From contig NZ_CP028897.1 of the NCBI RefSeq assembly GCF_003072645.1, positions 4,441,501 through 4,505,500 of the forward strand: 64,000 nucleotides of DNA. The letters run 5' to 3'. The translations under genes were made by a program, and so were the position numbers. The notes below the pieces were generated by a model. That model was not told where the DNA came from. It searched no databases and saw nothing but the letters and a program-made list of their open reading frames with translations. Shown piece by piece: positions 8,975-19,252 of this stretch (position 1 is its first letter; each line of letters starts with the position of its first letter). The DNA comes from Dongshaea marina. GTDB taxonomy: Bacteria; Pseudomonadota; Gammaproteobacteria; Enterobacterales; Aeromonadaceae.

Positions 8975-9757
8975 ATGCGGCTTCCCCTCTTTCCTGAGTT
9001 TGATTCTGATGATTACCCGCAAAAAGCCGTGGGTGTGATGCTTACCGGGGGAAGTCATGATGATGAAACACCCTTTCATCATCACCATAAATGCCAGCTG
9101 GTGATGCCGCTCAGTGGTTTTATTAAGTGTAAAATTGAAGATGCGATCTGGATGGTTCCGGCTAACTCTGCGGTATGGATCCCAAGTCAGGTGCCCCACA
9201 GTAACCTGATTTCAGCGGATGCGAGTGTCTGCATGCTCTTTGTTGATCCGGACGCAGCTAAGATGCCAGACCAAAGCTGTACCATCTCAATCAGCCCGCT
9301 ACTCCGCGAGCTAGTCTGCCACCTCATCGAACAGGATCAGCATTACCTGCCACAAAGTGCTACCGCAAGACTGGTGGATGTTCTGCTCGAACAGCTCGTC
9401 AATATGCCCACCCAGCACTTTGACTTTCCGATCCCAACAGAGCCCAGGCTGCATGCCATCGCACTGAGATTGATAGCCGAACCTGGTGACAGGCGCACCG
9501 TGGGCGAGTGGGCCCGCCAGTTTGCGATGAGCGAAAGAACTCTTACCCGCTTGGTCCGCCAGGAGGTGAAACTAACCTTTGGCCGCTGGCGCGGCCAACT
9601 TCATATCGTTCTGGCGCTGCAAAAACTTGCTTCCGGTGAGAGCGTGCAACGAATAGCTGATGATCTAGGCTATGAATCCGTCAGCGCCTTCATTACCTTC
9701 TTCAAAAAGAACCTCGGCCAGCCACCAAAGCAATACATGAAAACACAGGATCATTGA
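8975..9757 (+). CDS. nimR: AraC-family regulator, NimR-like
   Basis: This 260-residue regulator has an N-terminal cupin-type half (about residues 20-100, with HHHHKCQLVMPLSG and VPANSAVWIPSQVPHS) and a C-terminal pair of helix-turn-helix motifs (EWARQFAMSERTLTRLVRQE and RIADDLGYESVSAFITFFKK). The start is ATG 8975: the upstream open frame runs back through the divergent transporter gene and is spurious. It lies head to head with the NimT-like exporter and so probably controls it, as NimR does in E. coli. The operator should lie in 8878-8974, but no clear inverted repeat was identified there. Confidence 0.8.
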   Translation: MRLPLFPEFDSDDYPQKAVGVMLTGGSHDDETPFHHHHKCQLVMPLSGFIKCKIEDAIWMVPANSAVWIPSQVPHSNLISADASVCMLFVDPDAAKMPDQSCTISISPLLRELVCHLIEQDQHYLPQSATARLVDVLLEQLVNMPTQHFDFPIPTEPRLHAIALRLIAEPGDRRTVGEWARQFAMSERTLTRLVRQEVKLTFGRWRGQLHIVLALQKLASGESVQRIADDLGYESVSAFITFFKKNLGQPPKQYMKTQDH

Positions 9758-9960
9758 TGTGAGCTGACCAAAGGTCAGCAGCTTAAGGGTACTTGTGCCT
9801 ACGGCACAATTGTCCAGCCGCGGATGCTGCACATGGAGGTGCGAATGTAGCGAGAGTCATGGATGACGATAGCTACTCCCAGGCATCCCGCCTTCCACGG
9901 CATTAATACATCCTGTATGGCAGGATATGCTTGTCCAATACCCTCTTCACTCCCAAGGAC
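9758..9960. repeat. Dispersed repeat, copy A (partial)
   Basis: This non-coding stretch shares GC-rich pieces with the repeats near 33.5 kb and 34.1 kb. One is GCCTTCCACGGCATTAATA, matched by GCCTTCCACGGCATTGATA at 33541-33559. Another is a TGTGCC(T)ACGGCACA-type hairpin. It starts right after the AraC stop codon. Confidence 0.6.
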
Positions 9961-10182
9961 ACCCCGGTATTTGCTATTTCCTTATGCTTCATCAGATTCA
10001 CTAACGGACAGACGGATCGTCCATGTCCCAGCTGTCCTTCAATCACGATTATCGTCCTGATAATCCTTCCCAGTTCAGCGTCCCTGCTTCTCGCTTCATT
10101 GCTGCGCAATTACGCCCATGTGATTGATACGTTCATCAACAATGAATCATTCGGCGAAAATTGATGGGGCCCAACTTCTCCC

Positions 10183-10590
10183 CCGTGAGCGAGCGCTGAG
10201 ATGAACCGTAAAGGATTAAGGCTTAATCGCATGGATGCGATGAAAGCACAGTATCAATAAAGGATGTATTGTCTGTGCGAGGCCTTAATTCTTAGGTGAA
10301 GCGAAGACTAAGCGAGATCGGGGCGCCCCGGGAGATGCAAGAGGGTGCGGGCGAGCGCACCTTCTTGCCTGCCGCCGGTCAGCACCGGCATCTGCAGCGA
10401 AGCTGCAAACCGCCACCCGCAGGAGAAAAATCTCAGTCTGATCTGCGGTCAGCTTATTTGTGCCCGCGGCACATAGTCGGGGCGCCGACAGCGCCCTACT
10501 TTTGTATCGCCAAAAGTAGGCAAAAACGCGCTGCGAGTCCATCCGCAGAGCTACGCGGCTCAGCATCCTGCCTCGAATACAATATTCACT
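10183..10590. repeat. Dispersed repeat, copy B (long form)
   Basis: About 240 bp here (10186-10425) recur nearly unchanged at 10641-10880. Both contain GGGGCGCCCCGGGAGATGCA, found inverted near 33645. A second module at 10496-10530 carries ACTTTTGTATCGCCAAAAGT, a hairpin with arms ACTTTTG/CAAAAGT, also present in copies E and F. Open frames inside it are arginine- and alanine-rich with no known domain, so I treat it as non-coding. Confidence 0.75.
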
Positions 10591-10636
10591 TTTAAATCTG
10601 AGTCACTGCATGCGTTCGGAGAGAGGGTTTTAATCC

Positions 10637-10885
10637 CCCATGAGCGAGCGCTGAGATGAGCCGTAAAGGATTAAGACTGAATCGCATGGATGCGATGAAA
10701 GCACAGTATCAATACAGGATGTATTGTCTGTGCGAGGCCTTAATTCTTAGGTGAATCGAAGACTAAGCGAGATCGGGGCGCCCCGGGAGATGCAAGAGGG
10801 TGCGGGCGAGCGCACCTTCTTGCCTGCCGCCGGTCAGCACCGGCATCTGCAGCGCAGCTGCAAATCGCCATCCGCAGGATGAACA
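10637..10885. repeat. Dispersed repeat, copy C (short form)
   Basis: This is a direct repeat of the first module of copy B, about 450 bp downstream of it, with few substitutions over some 240 bp. It lacks the ACTTTTG hairpin module. It ends about 50 bp from the ispH stop codon. Confidence 0.75.
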
Positions 10886-10931
10886 AACATAATAGGGAGA
10901 TTGGGGGCCAGAGAGGCCCCCGAAAAATCAA

Positions 10932-11864
10932 CTAGCGTAATTCAGCCGGAAGCTCAAACACTATCGACTCTTCCTGCCCCGGTAGCTCTGAGCTCTCTTT
11001 GCCACCAAAGGACTTCAGGGTCTCGATCACCTGCTGGATCAATACCTCAGGGGTTGAGGCACCAGCGGTCACCCCGACCTTGGCGACATCGGTAAACCAC
11101 TCCCTGTTGAGTTGACTGGCATCATCCACCAGCCAGGCCGGTGTCCCGAGATTTTCGGAAAGCTCACGCAACCGGTTGGCATTGGAGGAGTTGGTCGACC
11201 CGACCACCAGCATCACATCTGCCTCTGCGGCCAGGGAGCGTACCGCGTCCTGACGATTCTGGGTGGCATAACAGATATCATTCTTGCGTGGCCCCTGGAT
11301 ATTGGGGAAGCGCTCCCGCAACGCCGTGATCACGCTCTGAGTCTCATCAACGCTCAGGGTGGTCTGAGTCACATAGCGCAGCTTATCCGGGTTGTTCACC
11401 TCAAGCTCTGCCACCCCCTGGCTATCTTCCACCAGGTACATGCCGCCTTCGGGGTTCTCATACTGACCCATTGTGCCGATCACCTCGATGTGACCTGCGT
11501 GGCCTATCAGAACCACCTCTTCGCCCTTGAGGCTGGCCCGGTGAACCTCCATATGCACCTTGCTCACCAGCGGGCAGGTAGCGTCAAACACCTTAAGCGG
11601 GCGGCTCTTGGCCTCCTCGCGCACCGATTTAGCAACACCGTGGGCAGAGAAGATGGCGATGCTGCCGTCGGGGATCTCGCTGAGCTCCTCAACAAACACA
11701 GCCCCCGCCTCACGCAGCTTGCTCACCACATAGCGATTGTGCACCACCTCGTGACGCACATAGATGGGAGCCCCAAATTTCTCCAGGGCACTCTCAACGA
11801 TACTGATTGCCCGATCCACGCCGGCACAAAAGCCGCGGGGGTTTGCCAGTAAAATTTCCATCAT
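10932..11864 (-). CDS. ispH: 4-hydroxy-3-methylbut-2-enyl diphosphate reductase
   Basis: IspH catalyses the last step of the MEP isoprenoid pathway, reducing HMBPP to IPP and DMAPP with a 4Fe-4S cluster. At 310 residues it has the usual length. The three cluster cysteines are visible in [23 protein letters not shown] and CYATQNRQ, and HEVVHN and HGV histidines are in place. The start overlaps the fkpB stop (ATGATGG), so either of two adjacent ATGs may be used, and the genes are translationally coupled. It is the last gene of ileS-lspA-lspA-fkpB-ispH, the conserved gammaproteobacterial order. Confidence 0.97.
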   Translation of the reverse strand: MMEILLANPRGFCAGVDRAISIVESALEKFGAPIYVRHEVVHNRYVVSKLREAGAVFVEELSEIPDGSIAIFSAHGVAKSVREEAKSRPLKVFDATCPLVSKVHMEVHRASLKGEEVVLIGHAGHIEVIGTMGQYENPEGGMYLVEDSQGVAELEVNNPDKLRYVTQTTLSVDETQSVITALRERFPNIQGPRKNDICYATQNRQDAVRSLAAEADVMLVVGSTNSSNANRLRELSENLGTPAWLVDDASQLNREWFTDVAKVGVTAGASTPEVLIQQVIETLKSFGGKESSELPGQEESIVFELPAELR

Positions 11865-12307
11865 CCGGGATTACTCACATCTAGGATCTCTACATCAAAA
11901 TTCAGGGTCTGACCCGCCAGTGGATGGTTGAAGTCCACCGTCACCGAGTCGCCCTGGACCTCACGGATCATTCCGGCAACCTGCCCGCCATTTGGCTGCT
12001 CAAAGCCGACAATCACCCCGGGCTCCAGCTCGATCTCCGGAGAGAAGCGCGCAGCCTCCATGTGGTGGATCTGATCCGGGTTCGACATGCCAAAGGCATC
12101 CTCGGGGGCCAGGGTAAAGCTCTTGTTCGAGCCGATACTCAGCCCTTTGAGGCAAGCCTCAAAGCCTGCGGTCAGGCTGCCATCACCCATTTTGAGACGG
12201 GCGGGTTTATCCTGGGTCCGGCTGGTATCTGCGACCGAGCCATCTTCAAGCTTAATGGTGAAGTGAAAGGTCACTTCACTATGATCACTAATCAGGGTAT
12301 CTGTCAC
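11861..12307 (-). CDS. fkpB: FKBP-type peptidyl-prolyl isomerase SlpA-like
   Basis: This 148-residue protein belongs to the SlyD/FkpB branch of FKBP isomerases. It has [18 protein letters not shown] at the start, the insert-in-flap domain with [18 protein letters not shown] in the middle, and [18 protein letters not shown] near the end, all typical of the group. It is cytoplasmic and assists proline-limited folding. It sits between lspA and ispH exactly as in E. coli and overlaps ispH by four bases. No oddities seen. Confidence 0.93.
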   Translation of the reverse strand: MTDTLISDHSEVTFHFTIKLEDGSVADTSRTQDKPARLKMGDGSLTAGFEACLKGLSIGSNKSFTLAPEDAFGMSNPDQIHHMEAARFSPEIELEPGVIVGFEQPNGGQVAGMIREVQGDSVTVDFNHPLAGQTLNFDVEILDVSNPG

Positions 12308-12308
12308 T

Positions 12309-12809
12309 TCAAGACTCCTTCTTCTTATTGAAGATACTCTCCAACACCAGCATCACCGCCCCGACACAGATGCCACTATCGGCCAGATTAAAGGCCGGGT
12401 AGTGGCTACCGCCCAGGTGAAAATCGATAAAATCGATCACATGCCCGAGGTGGATACGATCAATAACATTGCCCAGAGCACCACCTATGATCAATGCAAT
12501 GGCGATCCCCAACCAACGGGACTTTGCAGGCAGTCGCTTGAGCCAAACCGACAAGACAATCGCGATCACTATGGCGAAGCCGGTAAATAGCCAGCGCTGC
12601 CAACCGGACTCATCGGCAAGAAAGCTAAAGGCGGCACCTGGGTTAAACACATAAACCAGGTTCAAAAAGGGAGTCAGCTCAATCCCCTGAAAACCATAGG
12701 GAATGGAGATACTCACCCAGTACTTAGTGAGCTGATCCAGGATCAGCACAAGGGCCGCCAGCCATAGCCAGCGAAGCCCTGATTCACAGCGAAACAGTCG
12801 TCCCATCAC
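12309..12809 (-). CDS. lspA: Prolipoprotein signal peptidase, second tandem copy
   Basis: LspA is an inner-membrane aspartic protease that removes the signal peptide of lipid-modified prolipoproteins. This 166-residue protein has four hydrophobic segments. The conserved boxes are DQLTK (box A), VFNPGAAFSFLAD, GNVIDR with the first catalytic Asp, and FNLADS with the second. It lies one base upstream of fkpB and two bases downstream of another lspA with which it is about 80% identical by eye. Both copies keep every catalytic residue I can check. Start is taken as the first ATG; the second residue is also Met. Confidence 0.93.
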   Translation of the reverse strand: MMGRLFRCESGLRWLWLAALVLILDQLTKYWVSISIPYGFQGIELTPFLNLVYVFNPGAAFSFLADESGWQRWLFTGFAIVIAIVLSVWLKRLPAKSRWLGIAIALIIGGALGNVIDRIHLGHVIDFIDFHLGGSHYPAFNLADSGICVGAVMLVLESIFNKKKES

Positions 12810-12811
12810 TT

Positions 12812-13309
12812 TTAAGACTCCTCCTTCTTATTGAAGAAACTCTCCAGTACCAGCATCAGTGCGCCGACACAGACACCGCAATCAGCCAGGTTAAACCTTG
12901 GGAAATGGCCGTAATTGAGGTAAAGATCGATAAAATCGATCACATGACCCAGATATAAGCGATCAATCAGATTTCCAAGGGCACCACCTATGATCAGCGC
13001 AATGGCAATCCCTATCCAGTGCGACTTCGGCGGCAGGCGCTTAAGCCATGCCAGCAAGGCTCCGGCAATCCCGATCGCAAAGCCAGTAAACAGCCAGCGC
13101 TGCCAACCCGATGCATCCGCCAGAAAGCTAAAAGCCGCTCCGGAGTTAAATACATAGACCAGGCGCAAGAAAGGATTCAATTCAATGCCCTGACTCCCAT
13201 AGGGGATGTTGCTACTGATCCACAGCTTTGTGAGCTGGTCCAGGATCAACACGAGGCCCGCCAGCCATAGCCAGCGAAGCCCCGATTCACAACGAAACAG
13301 CTTTAGCAT
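12812..13309 (-). CDS. lspA: Prolipoprotein signal peptidase, first tandem copy
   Basis: This 165-residue paralogue directly follows ileS, with its ATG overlapping the ileS stop. It has the same boxes as the copy downstream: DQLTK, VFNSGAAFSFLAD, GNLIDR and FNLADC. Differences cluster in the periplasmic loop between the two catalytic Asp residues (DLYLNYGHFPRF here against DFHLGGSHYPAF) and in transmembrane helix 3. That could alter substrate preference, or could be drift after a recent tandem duplication. Both copies share the same ends (LFRCESGLRWLWLA and FNKK.ES). Confidence 0.93.
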   Translation of the reverse strand: MLKLFRCESGLRWLWLAGLVLILDQLTKLWISSNIPYGSQGIELNPFLRLVYVFNSGAAFSFLADASGWQRWLFTGFAIGIAGALLAWLKRLPPKSHWIGIAIALIIGGALGNLIDRLYLGHVIDFIDLYLNYGHFPRFNLADCGVCVGALMLVLESFFNKKEES

Positions 13310-16139
13310 CAGGCGTATTGGCGGGTCTCGCCATTACCCTCAACATTGCTGTAGCAGCGACCACACAGAGCGTCATGGCCCTCAATTGTGCCAACCTCAG
13401 GGGTACGGTGCCAGCAGCGATCGCACTTCTGATTCTCGGAAGCACGCACACTCACCTTTAGACCCTCTACCTCGGTCTCGCTGGCCTCCGCCGGAGCCTC
13501 AGCTTCCGGCTTCACCTCGGCCTTGGAGGTGATCAGCACAAAGCGCAGCTCATCTTCGAGCAGCCCCAGCGACTCAACCAGCTCGGGCTTGGCATACAGG
13601 GTAACTTCCGCTTCCAGTGCGCCACCGATCACCTTCTCGTTACGTGCCAGCTCCAGCTGACGGTTAACCGCATCACGCACCTCGAGGATCTGCTGCCAGT
13701 AGCCATCGTTGAGCTTCTCCTGACCATCTAAGCCAAACAGTCCCTGATACCACTCGCCGGTAAACACGAACGTGTCACGCTCACCCGGCAACTCCTGCCA
13801 GATCTCGTCTGCGGTGAAGCTCAGGATCGGTGCCATCCAGCGCACCAGGGCCTCAACGATGTGATAGAGAGCCGTCTGACAGGAGCGACGTGCCACACTG
13901 TCGGTCTTGGCGGTGTACTGACGGTCCTTGATGATATCCAGGTAGAAACTACCCATCTCCACCGAGCAGAACTGCATCAATTTTTGCAGAACCACGTGGA
14001 AGTTGTAGTTGTCGTAAGCTTCGATGATCTCACGCTGCAGGGTTTCGGCACGGCCGACCGCCCAGCGATCCAGAACCACCATATCCTCTTTGGCAACCAT
14101 GTGCTGTTTCGGATCAAAGCCGTTGAGGTTCGCCAGCAAAAAGCGCGAGGTATTGCGGATCCGCCGGTAAGAGTCGGCGGCACGCTTTAGGATCTCATCG
14201 GAAACCGACATATCCCCGGTGTAATCGGTCGAAGCGACCCACAGGCGCAGGATGTCACCACCGAGCTTATTCATTACCTGCTGCGGGCTGATCACATTGC
14301 CCAGAGACTTGGACATCTTGTGGCCCTTGGCATCTGTGGTAAAGCCGTGAGTCAGTACCTCTTTGTAAGGGGCCTCATCTTTCATCGCGATAGAGAGCAT
14401 CAAAGATGACATGAACCAGCCGCGATGCTGATCCGAGCCTTCCAGATAGAGGTTGGCAGTGTGGCCGCCAAACTCGGGGCGGGCATCAACCACTGAGGCG
14501 TGGGTAGCACCTGAGTCAAACCAAACATCCAGGGTATCCAACACCTTGCGATACTGGTCGGCCTCATCACCCAGCAGCTCCGCCGGGTCCAGATCCCACC
14601 AGGCCTGGATGCCGGATTTCTCAACCCGCTTGGCCACCTCTTCCATCAGCTCGACGGTGCGAGGGTGCAGCTCATCGCTCTCTTTATGGATGAACAGAGA
14701 GAGCGGAGTCCCCCAGGTACGCTGACGGGAGATACACCAGTCCGGACGATTCTCGATCATCGCCTGGATACGGTTCTCACCCCAGCTTGGGATCCACTTC
14801 ACTTTCTTGATCTCTTCCAGGGCGCGCTGACGCAGACCCGCCTGATCCATGCTGATGAACCACTGAGGCGTAGCACGGAAGATGATTGGAGTCTTATGCC
14901 GCCAGCAGTGTGGGTAGGAGTGCTCCATATTTTCATGGTGCAGCAGGGTGCCATGCTCTTTGAGCACCTCAATCACATCTGTGTTGGCCTTAAATACATG
15001 TTTACCGGCAAATAGCTCGGTATCCGGCAGATAAACCCCGTTATCGCCAACCGGGTTGGCCACTTCCAGGCCATACTGCTGACCGACCGCGAAATCTTCC
15101 TGACCGTGGCCAGGGGCGGTGTGTACCACACCGGTACCGGACTCCAGAGTGACGTGATCGCCGAGGATCGCCGGAACATCGAACTGGTAGAAGGGGTGGT
15201 TGAAGCGAAGGTGCTCCAGCGCCGCGCCCTTACAGTATCCCAGGTTGTGGTACTTGGTGATCCCGGCTCTGTCCATCACATCTTTCACCAGCTCAGCAGC
15301 GACGATGTAACGCACCGGATTCTCATCCCGCTCCACCTGTACCAGGGCGTAATCCAGATTCTCATGCAGGGCCACCGCACGGTTGGCCGGCAGGGTCCAG
15401 GGGTGGTGGTCCAGATCACTACCGAAATGGCGCCCTTGCCCGGATGCCCCTCGGCACAATCGAAACGGCTGGCGACCTCGGCATCATCGACGGCACTGAA
15501 CAGCACATCGATAGAGGGAGAGGTCTTGTCATAGTACTCAACCTCGGCCTCAGCCAGAGCTGAGCCACAATCGGTGCACCAGTGCACCGGCTTGGAGCCC
15601 TTGTGCAGGTGGCCGTTTTTGACCACCTTGGCCAGAGAGCGGATGATCTCGGCTTCGGTGGAGTAATCCATGGTCAGATAAGGCTTATCCCAGTCACCCA
15701 ATACGCCCAGACGTACAAAGCCCTCTTTCTGTCCGGCGATCTGCTTGCTGGCGTAGTCACGGCACTTTTGACGAAACTCAGCCGCAGAGACTTTCTGGCC
15801 CGGCTTACCCACCTTCTGTTCAACTTTGAGCTCAATCGGCAGACCATGACAGTCCCAACCCGGAATATAGGGGGAGTCAAAACCGGACAGGCCTTTGGCC
15901 TTGTTAATAATGTCTTTGAGGATCTTATTGAGTGCATGGCCCAGGTGAATATCACCATTTGCATAGGGAGGGCCGTCATGCAAAATAAACGGCTTCTTCC
16001 CGGTTTTGGCCTCGCGAATTTGGCCATAGAGATCCTCTTGCTGCCAACGCTTGAGCATCTCAGGTTCACGCTTCGCCAGGTTTCCGCGCATCGGAAATCC
16101 TGTCTCGGGAAGATTCAGGGTATGTTTATAATCACTCAT
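13309..16139 (-). CDS. ileS: Isoleucyl-tRNA synthetase, with a one-base frameshift
   Basis: IleRS charges tRNA-Ile. Reassembled it is about 943 residues, close to the 938 of E. coli. The class I motifs are present: HIGH-type HLGH in [16 protein letters not shown], and KMSKS in [14 protein letters not shown]-terminal zinc site ([13 protein letters not shown]) is also there. The frame breaks at about 15400-15403: minus-strand ACCACCACCCCTGGACC is one C short of encoding the conserved [13 protein letters not shown]. The N-terminal piece is 15285-16139 and the rest is covered by 13309-15459. Because the enzyme is essential and no second copy is seen, a sequence error is the likeliest cause. It overlaps lspA downstream, and ribF lies upstream. 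Confidence 0.93.
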
Positions 16140-16163
16140 GGATCCAAAATTCCGTAATTGGGC

Positions 16164-17099
16164 TTATTTCTGGGAAATTGATTCAAAATACTGCCGGGCC
16201 GCCGCGGCGTCCCGGCTAATCTGCTGTTGCAACTGGGCGAATGAATCAAACTTCTTCTCATCGCGCAGCTTGTGTCGAAATACGACTTTTAACTGCTGAC
16301 CATAAAGGTCGCCATCAAAATCAAAAAGATGGACCTCCAGCCTGGGCTGTAAGCCATCCAGGGTTGGACGAAATCCGATATTAGCCACCGCCGGATAACG
16401 GTTAGAGCACCATATCACATCCACCACATAAACACCCACCATGGGCAATACCAGCCGACTGGGCTTGATATTGGCAGTAGGAAAGCCGATGGTTCGTCCC
16501 AGCTCATCACCGTGACAGACCCGGCCACTAATCGCATAATCACGCCCCAACATCCTGCGGGCCTCATCAAAGGCGCCTTGCTGCAAGGCCTGGCGCACCG
16601 CTGTGCTACTGACCCGCAGTTGATCCACCAGGATGCTGTGGCTATCGATGACCTCAAACTGATGCCGCTTTCCGGCCTCACTGAGCATCTGAAAGTCACC
16701 GGCCCGATCGCGGCCAAAACAAAAATCATCGCCTACCAGCAGGCTCTTGACCCCGAGCCGTTCAATCAGAAGCTTCTCAATAAACTCCCCTGCATCCATT
16801 CCCGCAAACTCCGGGGTGAAACGGATACAGAGTAATCGCTCCACTCCCAGCTCCCTGAGTGCCTGGTACTTTTCACGCAGGCAAGACAAGCGGGCCGGCG
16901 CCTCCTGGCCTAAAAAAAGCTCCTGAGGCTGAGGCTCAAAAACCATCACGCAGCTGGGCAACTGGTAGTGCTCCCCCCTGGATTTCAGGCGTGCGATGAT
17001 CGCCTGGTGCCCGAGGTGGATACCATCAAAGTTACCTATGGTCAGGACACAGCCATGGTGCTCCGCCCTGATATTTTCTACTCCACGAATAAGCTCCAT
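16164..17099 (-). CDS. ribF: Bifunctional riboflavin kinase / FAD synthetase
   Basis: RibF phosphorylates riboflavin to FMN and adenylates FMN to FAD. This 311-residue protein has the nucleotidyltransferase half first (IGNFDGIHLGHQAIIARL, with the HxGH motif; VGDDFCFGRDRAGDF) and the riboflavin kinase half after about residue 185 (GRTIGFPTANI with the GxPTAN signature). Length is normal. It lies between murJ and ileS, 24 bases upstream of ileS, as in E. coli and relatives. Confidence 0.96.
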   Translation of the reverse strand: MELIRGVENIRAEHHGCVLTIGNFDGIHLGHQAIIARLKSRGEHYQLPSCVMVFEPQPQELFLGQEAPARLSCLREKYQALRELGVERLLCIRFTPEFAGMDAGEFIEKLLIERLGVKSLLVGDDFCFGRDRAGDFQMLSEAGKRHQFEVIDSHSILVDQLRVSSTAVRQALQQGAFDEARRMLGRDYAISGRVCHGDELGRTIGFPTANIKPSRLVLPMVGVYVVDVIWCSNRYPAVANIGFRPTLDGLQPRLEVHLFDFDGDLYGQQLKVVFRHKLRDEKKFDSFAQLQQQISRDAAAARQYFESISQK

Positions 17100-17161
17100 C
17101 TACATCTTCGAGCCCTGCTAACGGTCAAACTGGCGAATTATATACCAGACGCCGCCTCGGA

Positions 17162-18727
17162 TCAGCCCTCATCCATGGCTTTTAAAATGACGGGGCGGAT
17201 CCCGCAGATAAGAGTCGCCAACAGATAGCTCACCACGCCGATGCCGATGAGCTTGGAAAGCTCCATCATGCTATGCCATGAGCTCCAGTGCACCCACTGC
17301 TCCAGCGGCGGTGAAAAGTACTCCAAGGCTCCCCCCATCACCGCCGCCGCGAACACCAAACGCAGCACAAACCAGGCGGTCGCCCTCCCCGGGCAGTAGA
17401 CATCTTTACGGTAAAGGCCCCAGAACAACATTCCGGCATTGAGAATACCGGACAGGGCGGTGGCAAGCGCTAGTCCCACATAGCTCAAGGGGTACACCAG
17501 GATGGCGTTAAACACCATGTTGGCGATCATCGCGATGATCCCAAAACGCACCGGGGTTTTGGTATCCTGACGGGCGTAATAGCCAGGCGCCAGTACCTTA
17601 ACCATCATGAAGCCCACCAAGCCGATGGAGTACACATGCAGACTACGGGCGGCCATATGCACCTCGTGGGCGCTAAACTCCCCATGCATGAACAACACCC
17701 GTAGCAAAGGCTCACTGAGCACCACCAGCCCGACGGTCGCCGGCAAGCCCAGGGTCAACACCATTCGAACTCCCCAGTCCATGGTCTGATCAAACTGCTT
17801 GGAGCTCTGATCCACATGACGCCTCGACAGCGCCGGCAGGATCACAGTGGCGATCGCGATGCCGAACAGTCCCAGGGGAAACTGCAACAGGCGATCTGAG
17901 TAATAAAGATAACTAATGGAGCCGGTGGCCAGAAACGAGGCCAGAAAGGTATCAAACAACAGATTAACCTGGCTGACCGAAACCCCGAACAGCGCCGGGA
18001 TCATCAATTTTCGAATCCGTGCCACCCCGGGGTGATTCCAGCCCCACTTCGGCAATACCAGCAAACCCTGGCGCTTAAGAAACGGCAACTGAAACACAAA
18101 CTGCAATACGCCACCGGAAACCATACCGATCGCCAGACCAAACTCGGGATTCTCCATGTGCGGCGCTAGCCACAGTGCCGCCGCGATGAGGGCAAGGTTG
18201 AGAAAAATTGGGGTCAGAGCCGGAACCGCAAACTTCCCCCGGGTATTGAGAATCGCCCCGGACATAGCGGTCAATGTGATGAACAAAAGATAAGGGAAGG
18301 TCACCCTCAGGATATCGCTGGCCAGCACAAACTTCTCGGCCTCAGGCCCGCCACGCAGGTAATCCAGGAACCAGCCGGTGCCAAAAATCATCGACACCAC
18401 GGGAGATGCAATCATGCCGATGATGGTCACTACCCCTACCAGCATTCCCAGGGTCCCGGCCACCCGGGAAAACAGCTCTCTGACCTCGTCATCCCCATGC
18501 TTTCTCTGATATTCGGTCATCACAGGAACAAAGGCCTGGTTAAAGGCTCCCTCGGCAAACAGGCGCCGCAGGAAATTGGGGATCCGGTTGGCAAAAAAGA
18601 ACACATCGGCTGCGGTACCGGCTCCCAACAGGTGGGCGATCACTATGTCTCTGACCAGCCCTAATACACGCGATGCCAGCGTCATCACTGAAACAACAAG
18701 ACCCGATTTTATTAATTTTTTACTCAA
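17162..18727 (-). CDS. murJ: Lipid II flippase MurJ
   Basis: MurJ moves lipid II across the inner membrane for peptidoglycan synthesis. The protein is about 521 residues with 13-14 hydrophobic segments of the MVF family. It has LIKSGLVVSVMTLASRVLGLVRD at the start, FFANRIPNFLRRLFAEGAFNQAFVPV and DRLLQFPLGLFGIAIATVILP. The open frame extends 88 codons upstream, but homology begins at LSKKLIK. I therefore choose TTG 18727, which has GGAGA six bases before it. The upstream stretch contains the divergent rpsT promoter region. Confidence 0.94.
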   Translation of the reverse strand: MSKKLIKSGLVVSVMTLASRVLGLVRDIVIAHLLGAGTAADVFFFANRIPNFLRRLFAEGAFNQAFVPVMTEYQRKHGDDEVRELFSRVAGTLGMLVGVVTIIGMIASPVVSMIFGTGWFLDYLRGGPEAEKFVLASDILRVTFPYLLFITLTAMSGAILNTRGKFAVPALTPIFLNLALIAAALWLAPHMENPEFGLAIGMVSGGVLQFVFQLPFLKRQGLLVLPKWGWNHPGVARIRKLMIPALFGVSVSQVNLLFDTFLASFLATGSISYLYYSDRLLQFPLGLFGIAIATVILPALSRRHVDQSSKQFDQTMDWGVRMVLTLGLPATVGLVVLSEPLLRVLFMHGEFSAHEVHMAARSLHVYSIGLVGFMMVKVLAPGYYARQDTKTPVRFGIIAMIANMVFNAILVYPLSYVGLALATALSGILNAGMLFWGLYRKDVYCPGRATAWFVLRLVFAAAVMGGALEYFSPPLEQWVHWSSWHSMMELSKLIGIGVVSYLLATLICGIRPVILKAMDEG

Positions 18728-18931
18728 GGGTATCTCCGGGGTGCTCTGACAGAAAAAATCTGTGTAAACGTGCAGCAAGCTGCTACAATCAGCCCGACAG
18801 TTTACCCACCTCTCTGGGCACTTGCTACAGGGACGGTGGTTATTTGCACAAATGGTTTGACAAAACCCGCGAAAAAAGGCATATTCCGGGCCTTTCGATA
18901 AACTCGCTAAGACAGTTTTAGGAGTAATACC

Positions 18932-19192
18932 TTGGCTAATATCAAATCTGCTAAGAAGCGCGCGATTCAAGCAGAGAAACGCCGTCAGCACAACGCAAGC
19001 CGCAGCTCAATGATGCGTACTTACGTAAAGAAAGTTATCGCAGCTATCGAAGCTGGTGATAAAGAAGCTGCTCAAAAGGCGTTCGCCGTAGCACAACCTG
19101 TGCTGGATCGCATGGCAACCAAAGGGTTGATCCACAAAAACAAGGCAGCTCGTCATAAGAGCCGTCTGAGTGCTAAAATCAAAGCACTGTAA
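18932..19192 (+). CDS. rpsT: 30S ribosomal protein S20
   Basis: S20 binds 16S rRNA and is a primary assembly protein. This 86-residue protein matches the family along its whole length ([26 protein letters not shown] is the usual start pattern). The start codon is TTG, preceded by AGGAG. E. coli rpsT also uses UUG, which there is tied to autoregulation by S20. It is divergent from murJ, as in E. coli. A strong terminator follows at 19211-19237. Confidence 0.98.
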   Translation: MANIKSAKKRAIQAEKRRQHNASRSSMMRTYVKKVIAAIEAGDKEAAQKAFAVAQPVLDRMATKGLIHKNKAARHKSRLSAKIKAL

Positions 19193-19210
19193 GTGGGCAA
19201 CCTGCCAATA

Positions 19211-19237
19211 AAAAAACCGGCTTAAGCCGGTTTTTTT
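19211..19237 (+). terminator. rpsT terminator
   Basis: A run of As is followed by ACCGGCTTAAGCCGGT and seven Ts. The hairpin is symmetric, so it can serve both rpsT and the convergent ArsR-thyA-lgt genes. Confidence 0.9.
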
Positions 19238-19252
19238 ATGCCTGCTCCCCGC

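Noticed and set aside
10285-10595. Overlapping open frames of 93 and 99 codons on both strands
   Set aside because: They lie inside repeat B, recur partly in copy C, and show no coding features.
11112-11852. 246-codon open frame antisense to ispH
   Set aside because: It is a shadow of the conserved ispH gene.
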